NCBI GenBank assembly: GCA_910586985.1
Contig: CAJUKK010000005.1
Span: forward strand, 97,903 to 161,902
DNA: 64,000 nucleotides
Reading direction: 5' to 3'
DNA from: an uncultured Christensenellaceae bacterium
GTDB taxonomy: Bacteria; Bacillota; Clostridia; Christensenellales; Borkfalkiaceae
Position 1 is the stretch's first letter, and each line of letters starts with the position of its first letter. The notes beneath the pieces are model-generated. The model did no database searches and was not told where the DNA came from. It saw nothing but the letters and a program-made list of their open reading frames with translations. This document shows, piece after piece, positions 60,765 through 64,000 of the stretch. Position numbers and translations under genes: made by a program.

Positions 60765-62132
60765 ATGTTTACAAATATTTTAAGCGATCAAAAAAACTAT
60801 TTCGCAACCGGAGCAACGCTCCCGATAAAATCAAGAATCTCCGCGCTCAAACGTCTGTATCACACCATAAAAACGCACGAAACAGAAATTTGTAACGCTC
60901 TACAACAGGATCTTAAAAAAAGCGAATGCGAAAGTTATATGTGCGAAATCGGCTTGATCTATGCGGAAATCAGATATATGATTAAGCACGTAAAAAAATT
61001 TGCAAAACAAAAAAAGGTCAGAACCCCGCTCGCGCAGTTCCCCGCAAAAAGTTTCTCGTTACCTTCTCCGTACGGATGCGTACTCGTTATGAGTCCTTGG
61101 AACTACCCGTTTTTACTGACAATTGAACCGCTCGTCGACGCTGTCGCTGCGGGAAACTGCGTAATCGTTAAGCCGTCGGCATATGCTCCCGCCACGAGCG
61201 AAATCGTTAAAAAACTACTTATATCTACGTTCCCCGCCAAATTTATCACTGTCGTCACAGGCGGCAGAGAAGAAAACGATGCCTTGCTCGATCTGCCGTT
61301 TGATAAAATTTTCTTTACGGGCAGCATTGCCGTCGGCAAAGAAGTCATGCGGCGGGCTGCAGAGCGGCTCATTCCCGTTACCCTCGAACTTGGCGGAAAA
61401 AGTCCCTGCATCGTAGACGAAACGGCAAATATCCCTCTTGCTGCAAGGCGCATCGTGTTCGGGAAATTTTTAAATTGCGGACAAACTTGCGTTGCTCCGG
61501 ATTATATTTTAGTTCACCGTTCAATCGAAAGCACATTTCTGCAATCGCTTAAAACAGAAATTCAACGGCAATTCGGCGCCGCACCGCTTAAAAACCAAAG
61601 TTACGGAAAAATTATTAACTTAAAACATTTCAATCGTCTTTCTCATCTTTTAGATCGAGAAAAATTATATTGCGGGGGCGAAACCGATATTCAAAATCTT
61701 CAAATAGCCCCTACCGTTTTGCGCAATATCAATTTTTCCGATCCCATTATGCAAGAAGAAATCTTCGGACCGATCTTACCCGTTATCGCATATGACGATT
61801 TTAAAAGCGAAATGCAGGCAATAAACAAAAGAAATAAACCGCTCGCCCTTTACTTATTCAGTTCCGACAAAAAAAAGATCAAAGAAGCAACAACGCTTTG
61901 CGCGTTTGGCGGCGGGTGCATTAACGATACAATCATTCACCTTGCGACTTCGGAAATGGCTTTTGGCGGCATCGGAGAAAGCGGTATGGGCGCATATCAC
62001 GGAAAAGCTGGTTTTGACTGTTTTACACATTATAAAAGCATTGTCAATAAAAGCACAAAGATTGATCTCCCCATGCGTTATCAACCTTACACAAAAAAAT
62101 ATAAAAAAATGATACGTAAATTTTTAATATAG
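60765..62132 (+). CDS. Aldehyde dehydrogenase, class-3-like
   Basis: Oxidises aldehydes to acids with NAD(P)+; 455 residues, the normal length of the short class-3 / YwdH-like group. MSPWNYPFLLTIEPL near residue 109 is the substrate/cofactor entry motif; FFTGSIAVGKEVMRRAA near 185 binds the cofactor; VTLELGGKSPCIV near 210 has the general-base Glu; GQTCVAPDYILVH near 242 has the nucleophile Cys; QEEIFGPILPV near 334 is the second Glu motif. An in-frame TTG at 60744 lies upstream of the -10 box and cannot be translated from this promoter, so ATG 60765 is the start. There is no Shine-Dalgarno, which points to a leaderless mRNA. Single-gene unit ending in a strong terminator. Confidence 0.93.
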   Translation: MFTNILSDQKNYFATGATLPIKSRISALKRLYHTIKTHETEICNALQQDLKKSECESYMCEIGLIYAEIRYMIKHVKKFAKQKKVRTPLAQFPAKSFSLPSPYGCVLVMSPWNYPFLLTIEPLVDAVAAGNCVIVKPSAYAPATSEIVKKLLISTFPAKFITVVTGGREENDALLDLPFDKIFFTGSIAVGKEVMRRAAERLIPVTLELGGKSPCIVDETANIPLAARRIVFGKFLNCGQTCVAPDYILVHRSIESTFLQSLKTEIQRQFGAAPLKNQSYGKIINLKHFNRLSHLLDREKLYCGGETDIQNLQIAPTVLRNINFSDPIMQEEIFGPILPVIAYDDFKSEMQAINKRNKPLALYLFSSDKKKIKEATTLCAFGGGCINDTIIHLATSEMAFGGIGESGMGAYHGKAGFDCFTHYKSIVNKSTKIDLPMRYQPYTKKYKKMIRKFLI

Positions 62133-62169
62133 ATTTTTTTACGTTTTTATATTTTATATACAAGAAACA

Positions 62170-62202
62170 CCCCCGCGGGAATTTCCCGCGGGGGTTGATT
62201 TT
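62170..62202. terminator. Bidirectional terminator
   Basis: CCCCCGCGGG pairs with CCCGCGGGGG around AATTT, followed by TTGATTTT. It ends the aldehyde dehydrogenase gene (+) and lies beyond the end of the partial surface protein gene (-). Confidence 0.88.
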
Positions 62203-62255
62203 ACTGTTCCTTTGTCTACTGCTTAAAGCCAGCGTGATTTTTTTACCTCGTTCCC

Positions 62256-64000
62256 TTACAAATCGAGGTTCTGGTATTCTTCTATGATCTCTTCCGCCGC
62301 TTTCCTCTGTTTGTGGTATCTGATCCACATGATCAGGAAGATTAAAAACAGTATCAAGAAGATCACCGTCAACGCTACCTGTATCAAAGGGAAATCTTCC
62401 GGTAAGCCTATCATGTTCGCTAACGTGTTTCTCCCCGGTACCGTGAACATGCTCTCGAGACTCTCCGCCTCTTCTCCGCTCTCCGTCCTCAGGATGATGT
62501 TTCCGCTCTCTTCCTCGCTTACCCTCACGCTTACCGTGTATTCCTTTCCCTTCGTCAGATCTTCTTCCGCTACTACCTTTCCGTCCGCGTCCCTGTACTC
62601 GTACACCAGCTTATCCGCGAACTTCTCGCTCACTCCCGTCAGGATCGGCATTCCCTTCTCGTCCGTTCCCCATTCGCCGCTGATCTCCGCTTTTTCGATC
62701 TCGTACTCAAACACTGCGTCCGTCTTGTCGTTTGTATCGCTCCACTTGTAGTTTCCGTTGATACGCGCGATTACCTTATACGTTCCGGCGTTTCGCTGTT
62801 GGAATATACCGATATCCACCGCCGTCTCGTTTCCTTCTTCGTCCACCGTATACAGCTTTACTCTGTTCTTTTCAATCAGCTCTTCCAGTCCTTCCGGCGT
62901 GAAGTCCTGCGTCTCGCCGTTGAACGTCAGCGTCTTGCCCGTTCCTTCCGCATTCGCTCCTTCCCCGTTATACGTCGGCCGCGCTATCCCCGTCGCCGGC
63001 AATGCGCTCGGATCGTCGCCTACCGTAAAGCTCTTTTCTTCCTCCACTCCGTCCGCGTACTCGAACTCGATATTATTCTCGTTCCCCGCAGTCGGCTTGA
63101 GTTTCTGCTTAAACGTTTCGTTCCACCGCGTGCTCCAATCCGATCCCTCTACCAGCTCCCCCTTCGCGTCCCTGATCTCGTTCTCGATCAGTCCCGCCGG
63201 AGGCTGCTTTTCATTTTCGCCGTTGTTATATATCGGATTCCATGGTTCTTGCTGATTTCCCTCTTCGCCTTCCCAGTCCGTCACCGTCACTTTTAACTTA
63301 TTGATGGTTATCGTCACCGTCTGCGCGCTCGTACGCTGCGATCCGTTCACCAACCACTTCACGTTCCCAGACGATGCGTCTTTGAGCGTAAACGTGATCT
63401 TGTATACCCCAGCATTCACGATATTTCCCACCGTACCGGGATCTAACGGAATCGCCTCGTTGTTTTCGTCCACCGTCGTAAATCCGTTTGTGCCGATCTC
63501 ATAATACACCCCGAGGTCTTCAAGGTTTAGTCCCGCCAATTTCAACAGATCGTATCCCTCGCCGGAAAATACGCTGTCTTTATTATTCTGCGGCGCAAGT
63601 ATCTCCCGCACACCGATTTTCCAACCTTGCGTCTCGCGCAGTTCCGTCTCCGGATCGGGCATAGACACCAATTTGAAGTTCCCGCTTAATCGTGTTTCGT
63701 CCAGCGTATATTTTGCCGTATAGCTCCCTACTCCGCTCTGTTTGTTGCCGCTGTACTCGATCAATTCTTCCAGCTTGCTTTCCAAAAACATTGCGTACGC
63801 CAGTTTCTCGTCCTCTGTTCCCGCGCTGTCGCCTTTCGGGAATCCCACCAGTTTAAGCTCGTGCTCCTTTGCCGCGCCTCCGTCCAACGTGTACACCGGC
63901 GGCATGCTCGGATTGTATACTACCTCATTTCCGTCACCGTCTACATATCCCCAGCGCACTCCGCTCATATCTATCTCATACGGCAATATCTCGAATTCAA
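62256..64000 (-). CDS. C-terminal part of a second MBG-like repeat surface protein
   Basis: About 580 codons are visible and the frame is still open at the right edge of the window: the codons before the possible TTG at 63986 continue as EFEI, so no start is inside and the protein is longer. The visible part has beta-rich modules with phrases shared with the 4,615-residue protein (NAGVYKITFTLKD, NAGTYKVIARINGNYKWSD, KAEISGEW followed by LTGVS). A membrane segment near the end (about 22 residues, LIQVALTV...) is followed by a 20-residue cytoplasmic tail rich in Lys and Glu; no LPxTG is seen. Codons ending in G/C, with AGG and GGG, are more frequent than in the first protein. Adhesin-like role is inferred. 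Confidence 0.8.
   Translation of the reverse strand, partial: EFEILPYEIDMSGVRWGYVDGDGNEVVYNPSMPPVYTLDGGAAKEHELKLVGFPKGDSAGTEDEKLAYAMFLESKLEELIEYSGNKQSGVGSYTAKYTLDETRLSGNFKLVSMPDPETELRETQGWKIGVREILAPQNNKDSVFSGEGYDLLKLAGLNLEDLGVYYEIGTNGFTTVDENNEAIPLDPGTVGNIVNAGVYKITFTLKDASSGNVKWLVNGSQRTSAQTVTITINKLKVTVTDWEGEEGNQQEPWNPIYNNGENEKQPPAGLIENEIRDAKGELVEGSDWSTRWNETFKQKLKPTAGNENNIEFEYADGVEEEKSFTVGDDPSALPATGIARPTYNGEGANAEGTGKTLTFNGETQDFTPEGLEELIEKNRVKLYTVDEEGNETAVDIGIFQQRNAGTYKVIARINGNYKWSDTNDKTDAVFEYEIEKAEISGEWGTDEKGMPILTGVSEKFADKLVYEYRDADGKVVAEEDLTKGKEYTVSVRVSEEESGNIILRTESGEEAESLESMFTVPGRNTLANMIGLPEDFPLIQVALTVIFLILFLIFLIMWIRYHKQRKAAEEIIEEYQNLDL

Noticed and set aside
62256..63986. A complete 576-residue protein starting at TTG 63986
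   Set aside because: The reading frame continues without a stop to the end of the window and the N-terminus has no signal peptide, so the gene is most likely cut by the edge.
1..64000. CRISPR arrays, rRNA genes, insertion sequences, sortase genes
   Set aside because: No regularly spaced direct repeats, no rRNA segments, no transposase or sortase motifs were seen in any reading frame.

Overview
This 64 kb window reads as a chromosomal segment of a moderate-GC, Gram-positive, spore-former-lineage bacterium of the class Clostridia. Supporting signs are a Spo0A orthologue, an FtsK/SpoIIIE translocase followed by rimO-pgsA-cinA-recA, a T-box leader, a tetrahydrofolate riboswitch on folT, and many SigA-type promoters with 17-nt spacers. 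A gut clade such as Christensenellales/Borkfalkiaceae is possible, but that is inference. Almost all genes lie on the minus strand in tight operons with ATGA start/stop overlaps.

Layout. 1-5.3 kb: a patatin-like lipase, a ComEC-type metallo-hydrolase and the shikimate genes aroC-aroB-aroE-aroQ-aroK (aroK runs off the left edge). 5.4-8.8 kb: a YjdF-like membrane protein, an orphan TrpB2 behind a T-box leader, tRNA-Thr(CGT), an XRE repressor and a broken second XRE gene. 8.8-24 kb: a 4,615-residue MBG/Ig-like repeat surface protein, translationally coupled to a membrane protein with a duplicated unknown domain. 24-30 kb: a phosphorelay and c-di-GMP operon of hybrid kinase, REC/HD-GYP/GGDEF regulator, Hpt protein and a small coiled-coil protein. 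30-38 kb: ade-rdgB-phosphoesterase, AbrB with a two-gene ABC transporter, and a DUF512 protein-der-plsY operon. 38-44 kb: lgt-pncB-coiled coil-lspA-pseudouridine synthase, and folT. 44-46 kb: a YetF/DUF4363 pair and an AT-rich, probably acquired gene. 46-57.5 kb: one long operon ftsK-rimO-pgsA-cinA-recA-nadE-AlkD-like-GH1 glucosidase. 57.9-62.1 kb: spo0A, an ABC-F ATPase and an aldehyde dehydrogenase. 62.2-64 kb: the C-terminal end of a second repeat surface protein, running off the right edge.

The points most worth a second look are the giant surface protein with its coupled partner next to a c-di-GMP signalling operon; a Spo0A whose receiver domain has lost the phosphoacceptor Asp and the acidic pocket, although its DNA-binding half is canonical and two 0A-box matches lie upstream; and two genes (aldehyde dehydrogenase and the DUF512 protein) whose start codon coincides with the predicted transcription start, suggesting leaderless mRNAs.
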